A stretch of DNA of 25,423 bases from Helicobacteraceae bacterium. Its GTDB lineage: Bacteria; Campylobacterota; Campylobacteria; Campylobacterales; Sulfurimonadaceae. The position numbers were made by a program, and so were the translations under genes. The stretch is taken from NCBI GenBank assembly GCA_027056525.1, contig JALUKO010000207.1, forward strand, positions 1 through 25,423, in the 5' to 3' direction. Below the pieces are notes generated by a model, which did no database searches, was not told where the DNA came from, and saw nothing but the letters and a program-made list of their open reading frames with translations. Positions within the stretch are counted from its first letter, which is position 1, and every line of letters begins with the position of its first letter. Of this stretch, positions 15,024 through 23,270 are shown one piece after another.

Positions 15024-15813
15024 CTTTTAATTCTACCTTTACTAACTTTGAAAATATTTTTGGTGCTTTTATAATGATCTGTGCTTTGTATTTTGAAATG
15101 TTTTTTGAATCCGCAATATGTAACACTCTTGATATTTTATACTCTGTTTTTTTACCGTTAATATAAACAGTTTTTTCTTTAACATTGCGCAGATCATCTT
15201 CATCAAGATATATACTAAGAAGTGCTTTGGAAGTATCTGCGATCTGTGCCAAAGGAGTTGACACTCCTACCACTTTTCCGGGTTTTACCAAAATACTGTA
15301 AAGAACAAAATCTTTAGCTTTTAAATTTTTATCATTGATACTTCTTACAAGATAAGCTTCCTTCAATCTCAAATCTGCCCTTTGAACTTGAAGATTTTGA
15401 ATCTCTTTTTTTGTACTTAAAAGTTGGTTTTGCGTATTAACAAGATCATAAAACTCTTGATCTTTTTCTATAGCAGATTTTGTTTTTAAAGCGATAATCT
15501 TTTCATAGTTTTGCTGTTTTTTCTCTAAAGATTTTTCAAGGTTTTTTAAAACATTTTTGTTGATTTGTATCATATTTTCTAAAAAAGATAATTTCTGCTG
15601 AACATAATGAAGCTCTTTTTTATCCAGTTCATCATCTATAATGATATATGCCTTATCTCCCAGTTTTTCCCCTATCATATCTTCATCACTAAAGAGCACC
15701 AAACCTGCTACATTGGAAGAGATATCACGTATCTCGTACGGCTGCAATTTCGAGTAATAAACTTTAGCAAAGGAGAAAGAAAAAAGAAGAAGTAAAAAAA
15801 TAAAAAATTTCAT
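15016..15813 (-). CDS. HlyD-family periplasmic adaptor (membrane fusion protein)
   Basis: This 265-residue protein has a signal peptide (about 1-16, ending FSFSFA), half of a lipoyl-like barrel (ISSNVAGLVLFSDEDMIGEKLGDKAYII), a long alpha-helical coiled-coil hairpin (about 64-150), the second barrel half (DFVLYSILVKPGKVVGVSTPLAQIAD) and a short beta-barrel region. It would bridge an inner-membrane exporter and a TolC-like channel. It is shorter than typical adaptors (350 or more residues), lacking most of the membrane-proximal domain. It is the first gene of the operon that also encodes the TolC-like protein, and the nearest permease is the RND exporter on the other strand. Pairing with that pump is inferred from proximity. 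Confidence 0.82.
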   Translation of the reverse strand: MKFFIFLLLLFSFSFAKVYYSKLQPYEIRDISSNVAGLVLFSDEDMIGEKLGDKAYIIIDDELDKKELHYVQQKLSFLENMIQINKNVLKNLEKSLEKKQQNYEKIIALKTKSAIEKDQEFYDLVNTQNQLLSTKKEIQNLQVQRADLRLKEAYLVRSINDKNLKAKDFVLYSILVKPGKVVGVSTPLAQIADTSKALLSIYLDEDDLRNVKEKTVYINGKKTEYKISRVLHIADSKNISKYKAQIIIKAPKIFSKLVKVELKDE

Positions 15814-15841
15814 CTATTTATACCTTGAATTAAATATACAT

Positions 15842-15850
15842 ATTTTACCA
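15842..15850 (-). promoter_or_regulatory. Extended -10 promoter for the five-gene adaptor-to-midA operon
   Basis: The minus strand reads TGGTAAAAT, an extended -10 (TGn + TAAAAT), about 28 bases before the adaptor ATG. It is the only promoter-like site seen for the operon because the following genes overlap. Confidence 0.4.
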
Positions 15851-15891
15851 TTTCATTATTAAAATTCAAGCATCTTTCATTTTATTTTAGA

Positions 15892-15897
15892 TACTAT
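15892..15897 (+). promoter_or_regulatory. Candidate -10 element for cheV
   Basis: TACTAT follows a T-rich tract (TTTCATTTTATTTTAGA) and lies 28 bases before the cheV ATG. No sigma-28 or sigma-54 consensus was evident. Confidence 0.4.
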
Positions 15898-15925
15898 TAA
15901 GTAATTTTCAACACAAAGGGTATGT

Positions 15926-16876
15926 ATGTCTGTTCTAGATAATGTTGATACAGCGACCAATTTAGCCAAAAACAATGAACTGCAGTTATTGGTTTTTAGA
16001 CTCAGTAACAGTGAAGAATCTGCATATTATGCAATTAATGTTTTTAAAACACGTGAAGTTGTGGAGTCAAAAAATCATTATCTCACACAGATCCCTTCTG
16101 CACACCCTTTTCTGGAAGGAACTATTATTCTTCGAGATCTTCAGATCCCGATTTTAAATCTACCTGCATGGCTTGGCATACACCTAACAAAACAGGAGAT
16201 TGAAAACTCCAATATTCTTATCTGTGATTTTAACGGTATCATCATCGGACTTAGAATTATGTCCGCATACAGAGTGATTAAAAAGAACTGGAATGAGATG
16301 CATGCACCCGATAGCTATAGACTCAAAGACAATGGACTCGTAATGAATGATACACGACTTGAAGATGGCAGCTTGTGTCTCATTTTGGACTATGAAAAAC
16401 TTCTCGCAGATGTTATACCCCAAGCGATGGTCGATGTGGGGGAATCACCGGCAAATATAAAAGATTTACACATACCTCAAAAGCTTAAAAACGGAGTGGT
16501 TCTTATCGCTGAAGACTCAAAAACTGCTCAAAAACATCTAAGCCATATATTTAAAAATTCAAATCTCAATATGTTGCTTTTTGATAATGGAAAAAAACTT
16601 ATAGACCATATCTTTGCTCTTCCTGATCCCTCGATCATTCCAGCTGTTGTGACAGATATAGAGATGCCCGAGATGTCCGGTTTTACAGTTGTTCAAAGGC
16701 TCAAAGCCAATCCACAAACGAAAAACATTCCTATCATTGTAAACTCCTCAATGACGGGAAACAATAACAAAAGAGAAGCAGATACTTTAGGTGCAGACCG
16801 TTTTGTAGATAAAACAAAGAGTCATAATATTATCCCTCTTATTGTATCTATCATGCAGGAAAAAGGTGAATCTTAA
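15926..16876 (+). CDS. cheV: Chemotaxis coupling protein CheV (CheW-REC fusion)
   Basis: CheV links chemoreceptors to the CheA kinase and tunes signalling through its own receiver domain. The 316-residue protein has an N-terminal CheW-like domain (about 17-165) and a receiver domain from about 190. Receiver residues are intact: acidic pair E196-D197 (IAEDSK), phospho-acceptor D244 in AVVTDIEMPEMSGF, hydroxyl residues in NSSMTG (273-278) and K296 in FVDKTK. AAAGGG lies 5 bases before the ATG. No other chemotaxis genes are nearby, a dispersed arrangement seen in Campylobacterota, which commonly have several CheV paralogs. It converges on the PAS-GGDEF gene with 9 bases between stop codons and no obvious terminator. 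Confidence 0.95.
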   Translation: MSVLDNVDTATNLAKNNELQLLVFRLSNSEESAYYAINVFKTREVVESKNHYLTQIPSAHPFLEGTIILRDLQIPILNLPAWLGIHLTKQEIENSNILICDFNGIIIGLRIMSAYRVIKKNWNEMHAPDSYRLKDNGLVMNDTRLEDGSLCLILDYEKLLADVIPQAMVDVGESPANIKDLHIPQKLKNGVVLIAEDSKTAQKHLSHIFKNSNLNMLLFDNGKKLIDHIFALPDPSIIPAVVTDIEMPEMSGFTVVQRLKANPQTKNIPIIVNSSMTGNNNKREADTLGADRFVDKTKSHNIIPLIVSIMQEKGES

Positions 16877-16885
16877 AAACAGAAG

Positions 16886-19216
16886 TTATCTAAAAACCAC
16901 TCTGTTTCTTCCCTCTTTCTTCGCTTGATAGAGGGCATCATCCACACGTTTTAAAATCGTTTTCTTTTCATCATCTTCACCCAAGACTGTTATACCGACA
17001 CTGATAGTTATTTGATCGATCTCACCAAAATTATGTGAAGAGATCACCTCTCTTAATTTTTCTACAAATGCGATAAGATGTTTTTTATCAATATGTGGCA
17101 AGATAATCATAAACTCTTCACCACCCCATCTTCCAAATCTGTCACTTTCACGAATATATTTTGAGAGAGTATCGCTCAACTCTTTAAGCACATGATCGCC
17201 AACATCGTGTCCATGAAGATCATTTACCAGTTTAAAATGATCTATATCGAACATTGCCAAGCCAAAAGATCCCCTGTAGCGTTTTGCTCTTGCTATCTCT
17301 ACATCTAATTCTTTATTGATTTTGTAACGATTATATATACCCGTTAAACTGTCTATAGTAGCAAGTTTTTGCAACTTTTCTTCTACCTGAACACGTTTGG
17401 TAATATCTTGAGATGTGGCAACAAAATTTTTGATATTGTGTTCCTCATCCATTATAGGTGTAATTGTTTCCTCTTCATAATATATTCTGCCGTCTTTATG
17501 TCTGTTTATAAAAACACCTTTAAAAATATTGCCTGCAAGTATTGTTTTCCATAACACTTCATAAAAACTTTTCTCATTGAGTCCGGATTTAAATTGACCT
17601 ATTTTTTCACCAAGCAGTTCAATTTTTTTATATCCGCAATGCGCTACAAAAGAATCATTGACATATGATATAACACTGTTTTTGTCAGTTATACATACCA
17701 TTTCATCCATCTGTTCAACTGCCTTTGCCAATAAATTCAACTGCTCTTTTGTCTCTTTTAGGTCTGTAACATCAACTAAGGTTCCCATACCGGCAAACCT
17801 GTTGTTATAAGTAATGGTTTGTGTTGAAACACGCATGGTACGGTGCTGATTATTTTTCGTAACAATAAGAACATCACTATACTCTCCTGGAAACTCTTCC
17901 CCCCTCAAACGTCTTTGTACAGTTTGTATTGCAGTTTCTTTATTTTCAGTAGCCATCATCTCCCACGGCGTCATACCATAAAGCTCCTCGGCACTATACC
18001 CTGTCATACTTTGCAGCGCTTCATTGACATATACATATTTGTTGTCTTGATATATAAAAACACCTATGAGAGTATTTTCAGATATCTTTCTAAATTTTTC
18101 TTCACTCTCTTGAAGTTTGAATTCGATCTGTTTTCTCTCAGTGATATCATGAGCCATTACAACAAACTGTTTACTGTTATATATATTCATAAGCTGAAGT
18201 CTGATCTCAACATTGTATCTTGTAGCATCTTTTCTTTCATGTACAGTTTCAAAAATAAGATACTCACGGCTCCCTGTGTAGAGTTGGTTGAGAAGTAGTG
18301 AAAAATCTTCTATTGTATATAATGGCTTTAAATCAACAGGGCTCATACCTTTCATCTCTTGCAGTGAATAACCGGTATTTCTTTGTGCCTCCTTATTTAC
18401 ATAAGTAAACTTAAGAGTTTTAGGATCAAATATATAAACCTCATTCATACTGTTATCGACAATATATCCAAGTGATTGCAACTTTTTTTTATCTGTTATA
18501 TCTAAAACAACACCAAAAATAGCCTCTGCCACTCCATATTCATCGTATTGGATCTGACCAAATTCTCGAATGTAACGAACACTGCCGTCATTGCGGTTTA
18601 CCTTGTACTCAAAAACATATTCTTCATTTTCATCAATAGCTTTTGTTATTACTTTCGCAAGTGCTATTTGATCCTCTTTAGAGAGATAAGAGAGATATCG
18701 CTCATAGGTAGCAACAAAGCTTTGTGGCGTTTCTCCAAAAATTCTATATACTTCATCAGACCATGCCAGAAGGTTTGTATTGATATCTCTTCTCCAACTT
18801 CCAAGATGTGTAATTTTTTGTACCTGTTCAAGTTGTTGTTTTTGTATGGCATCACTTGTATATTGAACACTTTTTGAGACATCTTTTGAGAGAACCATAA
18901 CACTGTTATCAGATAACTTAGATATATTATTTGTTTTGATAACACCGGTATAACTATCATAAAAATTAAACTCTTCAGCAGTGCCTTTTGTAGAGACTCG
19001 CTGCATCACTTTAAATAATCCTTCATCATATGCATTGGAAAACGGAGATTTCAACACTCTACCAAGAAGTTCATTTTTATCTACACACTCACTTTTGAGC
19101 AAAGCAGTATTTACGTTTGTGATCATAAAAGCATCATCTTGTTTGTGGTAAATAACTACATTAAGAGGGATTAAATCTATCGACAAAGTATCGCTTGACA
19201 GATCTTGAGAAGACAT
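16886..19216 (-). CDS. Multi-PAS sensor diguanylate cyclase (GGDEF)
   Basis: This 776-residue protein would synthesise cyclic di-GMP in response to signals sensed by tandem PAS domains. A degenerate PAS-like segment (about 10-112) precedes four clearer PAS/PAC units at about 130-245, 250-365, 370-488 and 493-610, each closing with a linker such as VLDITDKKK, AHDITERKQ, LVDVTDLKE or SQDITKRVQ. The GGDEF domain runs from DSLTGIYNR (622-630) with the active site GGEEF (698-702). The allosteric inhibitory motif RxxD is present as RESD (689-692), five residues before GGEEF. No membrane span or signal peptide is seen, so it is cytosolic. AAGGA lies just before the ATG. It converges on cheV. Ligands of the PAS domains cannot be told; a redox or gas role is only a guess. 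Confidence 0.93.
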   Translation of the reverse strand: MSSQDLSSDTLSIDLIPLNVVIYHKQDDAFMITNVNTALLKSECVDKNELLGRVLKSPFSNAYDEGLFKVMQRVSTKGTAEEFNFYDSYTGVIKTNNISKLSDNSVMVLSKDVSKSVQYTSDAIQKQQLEQVQKITHLGSWRRDINTNLLAWSDEVYRIFGETPQSFVATYERYLSYLSKEDQIALAKVITKAIDENEEYVFEYKVNRNDGSVRYIREFGQIQYDEYGVAEAIFGVVLDITDKKKLQSLGYIVDNSMNEVYIFDPKTLKFTYVNKEAQRNTGYSLQEMKGMSPVDLKPLYTIEDFSLLLNQLYTGSREYLIFETVHERKDATRYNVEIRLQLMNIYNSKQFVVMAHDITERKQIEFKLQESEEKFRKISENTLIGVFIYQDNKYVYVNEALQSMTGYSAEELYGMTPWEMMATENKETAIQTVQRRLRGEEFPGEYSDVLIVTKNNQHRTMRVSTQTITYNNRFAGMGTLVDVTDLKETKEQLNLLAKAVEQMDEMVCITDKNSVISYVNDSFVAHCGYKKIELLGEKIGQFKSGLNEKSFYEVLWKTILAGNIFKGVFINRHKDGRIYYEEETITPIMDEEHNIKNFVATSQDITKRVQVEEKLQKLATIDSLTGIYNRYKINKELDVEIARAKRYRGSFGLAMFDIDHFKLVNDLHGHDVGDHVLKELSDTLSKYIRESDRFGRWGGEEFMIILPHIDKKHLIAFVEKLREVISSHNFGEIDQITISVGITVLGEDDEKKTILKRVDDALYQAKKEGRNRVVFR

Positions 19217-19296
19217 TTTGTTTCCTTGAGTATGAAACTAGCATTAAACAATTTTAACAAGATACTATTTAATAATGCTTAAGTTCAGAAGAGTTG

Positions 19297-19323
19297 GAGA
19301 TATATCAAAAAATGATATATCTC
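19297..19323. terminator. Perfect hairpin downstream of oadB
   Basis: GAGATATATC (19297-19306) pairs perfectly with GATATATCTC (19314-19323) around a 7-base loop. It begins 9 bases past the oadB stop and is the likely 3' end of the oad operon. The T-rich tail (TTTATGTTTTT) lies on the plus-strand side, however, so on the oad strand it is not a canonical intrinsic terminator. Confidence 0.5.
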
Positions 19324-19332
19324 TTTATGTTT

Positions 19333-20664
19333 TTATTGGAAGAGTGAAATGAGTACACCAGCTGCAACGGCAGAACCGATGACACCCGCAACATTTGGTC
19401 CCATTGCATGCATGAGAAGCATGTTTGAACGATCATATTCCATACCAACTTTATTGGAAACACGAGCTGCCATAGGAACGGCAGAGACACCCGCTGAACC
19501 GATCAGTGGATTGATCTTGTTTCCAGGGAAAAGGTTCATAATTTTTGCCATTAAAACACCAGCGGCAGTACCTACAGAAAAAGCAATAATACCAAGAGCC
19601 ATAATAAACATAGTATCTGGAACCAAGAACTGATCTGCTGCTAACTTAGAACCGACACCAAGACCCAAGAAAATAGTAACGATATTGATAAGTGCATTTT
19701 GAAGCGTATCATTTAAACGCTCAACGACACCACTCTCTTTTAAGAAGTTACCAAACATAAATGCACCGATAAGCGGTGTTGATTCCGGAAGAACCAAAAT
19801 AGCCAACACAAGAACCATGATTGGAAAGATCAACTTCTCTAAACGAGACACATGACGAAGTGTAGTCATTTTGATCTTACGCTCTGCATCAGTAGTTAAG
19901 GCTTTCATAATCGGAGGTTGGATAATCGGTACCATAGCCATGTAACTGTACGAAGCAACGGCAATCGCTCCTAAAAGTTCAGGTGCAAGTTTTGTAGCAA
20001 TAAAAATAGATGTCGGTCCATCCGCTCCACCAATAATAGAGATGGCACTTGCCTGTTGGAGTGTAAAGTCAACAAAGCCCATTTGGGATAATGCTACAGC
20101 TCCAACGAGTGTTCCAAAAATACCAAACTGTGCAGCTCCACCAAGAAGTGCTGTTTTAGGGTTTGAAAGAAGCGGACCAAAATCTGTCATCGCTCCAACA
20201 CCCATAAATATTAAAATAGGAAAAAGCTCATTTGAGAGACCCATATTGTAAATAACACCCAAAAAACCATGCTCTCCCGCAATACCTGCAACAGGGATAT
20301 TGGCTAAAAGTCCACCAAAGGCAATAGGGAGCAACAATAAGGGTTCAAACCCTTTTTTGATAGCCAACCAAAACAGGAAAAAAGTCAGAAGGATCATGAT
20401 CACACGACCCCATGACTTATGAAACTCGCTCATTTGCTCACCCTGAGCATTTAACTCGTCAGGGTCTGGATTGATCAAAGCACTGACCCCTGTAGATTTT
20501 AAAAATCCACCAATCATCTCATCAAGAGGTTTTGTATGATAACTTTCCTCTTTATGTGTTGACAAAGCTTCTGTCGCTTCTGCGTGGTGTACTTCAGCAT
20601 TTGCATGCAAAGTAGCAAAACCAAAAAGCATAAGCGCTAATAATTTTAATACAAAAAATTTCAT
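19333..20664 (-). CDS. oadB: Oxaloacetate decarboxylase beta subunit, Na+-pumping membrane carboxybiotin decarboxylase
   Basis: OadB decarboxylates carboxybiotin carried by the alpha subunit and couples this to sodium export. The 443-residue protein has a predicted N-terminal signal-like segment and a His-rich stretch (about 1-45), then about nine membrane spans. Signature regions are GGADGPTSIF (212-221), SYSYMAMVPIIQPP and NPLIGSAGVSAVPMAARVSNK (385-405). Residues known as functional in Klebsiella OadB (D203, Y229, N373, G377, S382, R389, from memory) all have counterparts at a constant offset of 12: D215, Y241, N385, G389, S394, R401. It lies 4 bases after oadA with AGGA upstream, and is the last gene of oadG-oadA-oadB. 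Methylmalonyl- or glutaconyl-CoA decarboxylase beta subunits are homologous, but the alpha partner indicates the oxaloacetate/pyruvate group. Confidence 0.94.
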   Translation of the reverse strand: MKFFVLKLLALMLFGFATLHANAEVHHAEATEALSTHKEESYHTKPLDEMIGGFLKSTGVSALINPDPDELNAQGEQMSEFHKSWGRVIMILLTFFLFWLAIKKGFEPLLLLPIAFGGLLANIPVAGIAGEHGFLGVIYNMGLSNELFPILIFMGVGAMTDFGPLLSNPKTALLGGAAQFGIFGTLVGAVALSQMGFVDFTLQQASAISIIGGADGPTSIFIATKLAPELLGAIAVASYSYMAMVPIIQPPIMKALTTDAERKIKMTTLRHVSRLEKLIFPIMVLVLAILVLPESTPLIGAFMFGNFLKESGVVERLNDTLQNALINIVTIFLGLGVGSKLAADQFLVPDTMFIMALGIIAFSVGTAAGVLMAKIMNLFPGNKINPLIGSAGVSAVPMAARVSNKVGMEYDRSNMLLMHAMGPNVAGVIGSAVAAGVLISLFQ

Positions 20665-20668
20665 AAGC

Positions 20669-22459
20669 TTATCCTAATACTGCTACAACTTGACCTTCTA
20701 CTACCTTGTCGTTAGTTGCAACATTAATAGATTTTACTACACCACCCCTTGGTGCTACAACATCTATTTCCATTTTCATAGATTCTAAAATCATGATAAC
20801 GTCACCCTCTTGTACACTTTGACCCGGATTTGCAACCAGCTTCCAGACATTACCCGGTAAAAGAGCTTTTATAGCAACTTCATCACCGCTTGGCGCAGAT
20901 GTTGGAGTTGATGTTTCCGTACTTTCACCATTTACTGCTGTTACTTGAATATCTGCATCACCCTCTGCTACTTGAACACTAAATTTTTGACCATCAACTA
21001 CTACTGTATAATTTCCGCTACCCATATTTGAACTTCCTTCTTTTTGCATTTCTGATTTTTTACGTACATTTACTTCTGCCTCACCTTTTAAGAAAGTGAT
21101 ACCTTTTTCCTGACAAGCCGCTGCAATAAAAATATTTTCCTCTGTTGTCTCAATACCTTCTTCTTCAAGTTTCTTCGTCCAGTGAGCTAAAGATTTCGTC
21201 TCATCAGCATCAGCAAGATCAAGAGCTTTTTCACTCGTCGGCTCCAGTCCTAACTTCTCAGAAGCGATCTTTACAACTTCGGGATCCGGAGCAACAGGCG
21301 TTTTTCCAAAATAACCAAGTACCATCTTTCCATAACCCGGAGCTATAGCATTCCACGGTCCCTGCATAACATTGTTGAGTGCCTGCTGGAAATAAAATTG
21401 AGAAACCGGTGTTACAGATGTACCATATCCACCTTTTTCAACAACCTCACGCATAGCATCAATAACATCGGGAAACCTCTCTAAGATATTGTTATCACGC
21501 ATCATTTGAGTATTGGCTGTAAGTGCGCCACCCGGCATTGGTGAAAACGGAATAAGAGGAGAAACCATAGTCGCCTCAGGCGGCATAAAGTAATCATCTA
21601 AAGCTGCCTGCACCTCTTTTTCATATGTAAGAATTTTCTCAATCTCCAAGCCACCAAGATCATAATCCATCCCTTTTGTTGCATGAAGCATCGTTAATAT
21701 ATCTGGTTGGGAAGTACCGCCGCTCACAGGGGCTGCTGCCATATCTATACCATCTATACCTGCATCAAGCGCTGCCATATATGCCGCAACGGAAACACCG
21801 GCCGTTTCATGTGTATGTAAACGCAGGTGTGTACCTTCTGGCACCAGACCACGAGCCATTTTAATGGTTTCATACACTTTTTTAGGGCTTGATGTTCCCG
21901 ATGCATCTTTAAAACAGATACTGTTATAGGGGATACCGCTGTCTAAAATATCACGAAGTGTTTTTTCATAAAACTGTACGTCATGAGCACCTGTACATCC
22001 AGGTGGAAGATCCATCATAGTGACAACTATCTCATGTTTTAAGCCATGGTGAGAGATACGTTCACCTGAATATTTTAAATTTTCTATATCATTCAAAGCA
22101 TCAAAGTTACGGATAGTCGTTGTACCATGTTTTTTAAACATTTTCGCATGAAGATCAATCAACTCTTTTGAACCGGTATCAAGCATAACTGTGTTTACAC
22201 CGCGAGCAAGTGTCTGAAGATTTGCATCAGGTCCTACAATCTCACGGAATCTGTCCATCATCTCAAATGCATCTTCGTTCAAGTAAAAGTAAAGTGATTG
22301 AAATCTTGCTCCACCACCAAATTCAAAGTGAGTAATACCCGCTTCCTTAGCAGCTTCAACTGCAGGGAAAAAATCATCCATCAGTACACGACCACCAAAT
22401 ACCGACTGGAAACCATCTCTAAAAGTTGTATCCATTATATCTATAAATTTTTTAGCCAT
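20669..22459 (-). CDS. oadA: Oxaloacetate decarboxylase alpha subunit / PycB-type biotin carboxyltransferase
   Basis: This 596-residue protein carries the carboxyltransferase domain (about 5-290), the conserved PYC/OADA domain (about 300-470), a Pro/Ser/Thr-rich linker (about 500-520) and a biotinyl domain whose ESMKMEI motif puts biotin on K562. Active-site features are MDTTFRDGFQS (9-19), CFKDASGTSS with the presumed carbamylated K184, and LHTHETAG with metal ligands H215 and H217. Several motifs depart from the classical OadA forms (DTTFRDGFQS for D..LRDAHQS, KDASGTSSP for KDMAGLLTP), as I recall for Campylobacterota PycB-type proteins. With OadB and OadG in the same operon it most likely acts in the sodium-pumping decarboxylase; it could also partner a separately encoded PycA. 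AAGGA lies 6 bases before the ATG, and oadG ends 8 bases upstream. Confidence 0.92.
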   Translation of the reverse strand: MAKKFIDIMDTTFRDGFQSVFGGRVLMDDFFPAVEAAKEAGITHFEFGGGARFQSLYFYLNEDAFEMMDRFREIVGPDANLQTLARGVNTVMLDTGSKELIDLHAKMFKKHGTTTIRNFDALNDIENLKYSGERISHHGLKHEIVVTMMDLPPGCTGAHDVQFYEKTLRDILDSGIPYNSICFKDASGTSSPKKVYETIKMARGLVPEGTHLRLHTHETAGVSVAAYMAALDAGIDGIDMAAAPVSGGTSQPDILTMLHATKGMDYDLGGLEIEKILTYEKEVQAALDDYFMPPEATMVSPLIPFSPMPGGALTANTQMMRDNNILERFPDVIDAMREVVEKGGYGTSVTPVSQFYFQQALNNVMQGPWNAIAPGYGKMVLGYFGKTPVAPDPEVVKIASEKLGLEPTSEKALDLADADETKSLAHWTKKLEEEGIETTEENIFIAAACQEKGITFLKGEAEVNVRKKSEMQKEGSSNMGSGNYTVVVDGQKFSVQVAEGDADIQVTAVNGESTETSTPTSAPSGDEVAIKALLPGNVWKLVANPGQSVQEGDVIMILESMKMEIDVVAPRGGVVKSINVATNDKVVEGQVVAVLG

Positions 22460-22467
22460 ATTAATCC

Positions 22468-22698
22468 TTAAGCTTGTCTATGATGAGCTATCGCTGCTGT
22501 AATGGCTGCGATAATTTTTTTGTTATCTTGTTTAGAAGCCACATCCGGAGTTACTCCCGGTTGCGGTTCTGGAAAATACTTATGTAAAATAGCTGACATC
22601 GCATTCATACACACTATCAGTATTATGAGAAAAAGAAAAACCGTTCCCATCCCTAGAGCCATAAACTTAAAGCCCTCTGCTATAAGGTTAGTTTCCAT
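22468..22698 (-). CDS. oadG: Oxaloacetate decarboxylase gamma subunit
   Basis: OadG is the small membrane subunit that holds the alpha and beta subunits together. The 76-residue protein has one span at about residues 12-34 after a short N-terminus (the MALGMGTVFLFLIILIVCMNAMS pattern is typical), a Pro-rich hinge (PEPQPGVTP), and a C-terminal helix KKIIAAITAAIAHHRQA with the two histidines expected to help bind metal and the alpha subunit. AAAGGTAG precedes the ATG. It is the first gene of oadG-oadA-oadB, the order known from Klebsiella. Recognition rests on size, topology, C-terminal pattern and position. Confidence 0.93.
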   Translation of the reverse strand: METNLIAEGFKFMALGMGTVFLFLIILIVCMNAMSAILHKYFPEPQPGVTPDVASKQDNKKIIAAITAAIAHHRQA

Positions 22699-22728
22699 AA
22701 ATCTACCTTTTTTTTATATTTGTCATGC

Positions 22729-22739
22729 AGTATAGTATA
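22729..22739 (-). promoter_or_regulatory. Probable promoter of the oad operon
   Basis: On the minus strand the sequence TATACTATACT holds two overlapping -10 matches (TATACT at 22734-22739 and 22729-22734) about 30-35 bases before the oadG ATG. A weak -35 (TTAAAA) lies 17 bases upstream at 22757-22762. The rest of the 220-base gap to 22918 is AT-rich with no gene seen. Confidence 0.5.
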
Positions 22740-22918
22740 AACATGTTTAAAAGAGTTTTTAACGCATTTATATATTTGCAAAACGAATTCAAATGTTACT
22801 TTTTGATTATACAAAACTTTAAATTACAGACCATAAAATAGATTAAAAAAAACTGTTTAACATCTATTATGAAAAGAAGTGATAGAATTTCAAAAATTTT
22901 TCAAGAAAGAGAAAAACT

Positions 22919-23209
22919 ATGGTACAAGACAGCATAAAAAAATTTAGACAGATCGGAACTATCGAAGGTTATTCGTACCTTATACTGCTATTTATAGCAA
23001 TGCCTCTAAAGTATATATTTGACTATCCTATGGCGGTAAAGATCGTTGGAATGACACATGGAGTGTTATTTATACTCTTTTGTATGCTCCTCGTACTTGC
23101 TTGGAGACAGGCAGAATGGTCACATAAAGAGAATGCTCTTTTCTTTGCAGCCTCTTTAGTACCGTTTGGAACATTTTTTACAGAGAAAAAAATTAAAACA
23201 TATGAGTAA
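22919..23209 (+). CDS. DUF3817 integral membrane protein
   Basis: This 96-residue protein matches the DUF3817 pattern: RQIGTIEGYSYLILLFIAMPLKYIFDYP (first span and the conserved MPLKY), KIVGMTHGVLFILFCMLLVLAW (second span with the conserved GMxHGxLF), and a third span ending VPFGTFFTEKK. The family is a small inner-membrane domain of unknown biochemical function, about 90-110 residues, so this is full length. A candidate TAGAAT -10 lies at 22883-22888 and the ribosome site is weak (AAGAGA-like). It diverges from the oad operon and precedes a second small membrane protein on the same strand by 61 bases. Confidence 0.88.
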   Translation: MVQDSIKKFRQIGTIEGYSYLILLFIAMPLKYIFDYPMAVKIVGMTHGVLFILFCMLLVLAWRQAEWSHKENALFFAASLVPFGTFFTEKKIKTYE

Positions 23210-23232
23210 AAAATCTGCAAGTTAGATTTTGA

Positions 23233-23238
23233 TAAAAT
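23233..23238 (+). promoter_or_regulatory. Candidate -10 element for the 98-residue membrane protein
   Basis: TAAAAT lies 32 bases before the ATG at 23271, within the 61-base gap after the DUF3817 gene. No -35 is evident; read-through from the preceding gene is equally possible. Confidence 0.3.
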
Positions 23239-23270
23239 ACTCTAAAATATAGTGAAGGATTTCATAAGTT

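Noticed and set aside
17843..18298. 151-codon plus-strand frame inside the PAS-GGDEF gene
   Set aside because: It is an antisense shadow rich in Phe/Leu/Ser with no ribosome site; the minus-strand PAS domains explain the region.
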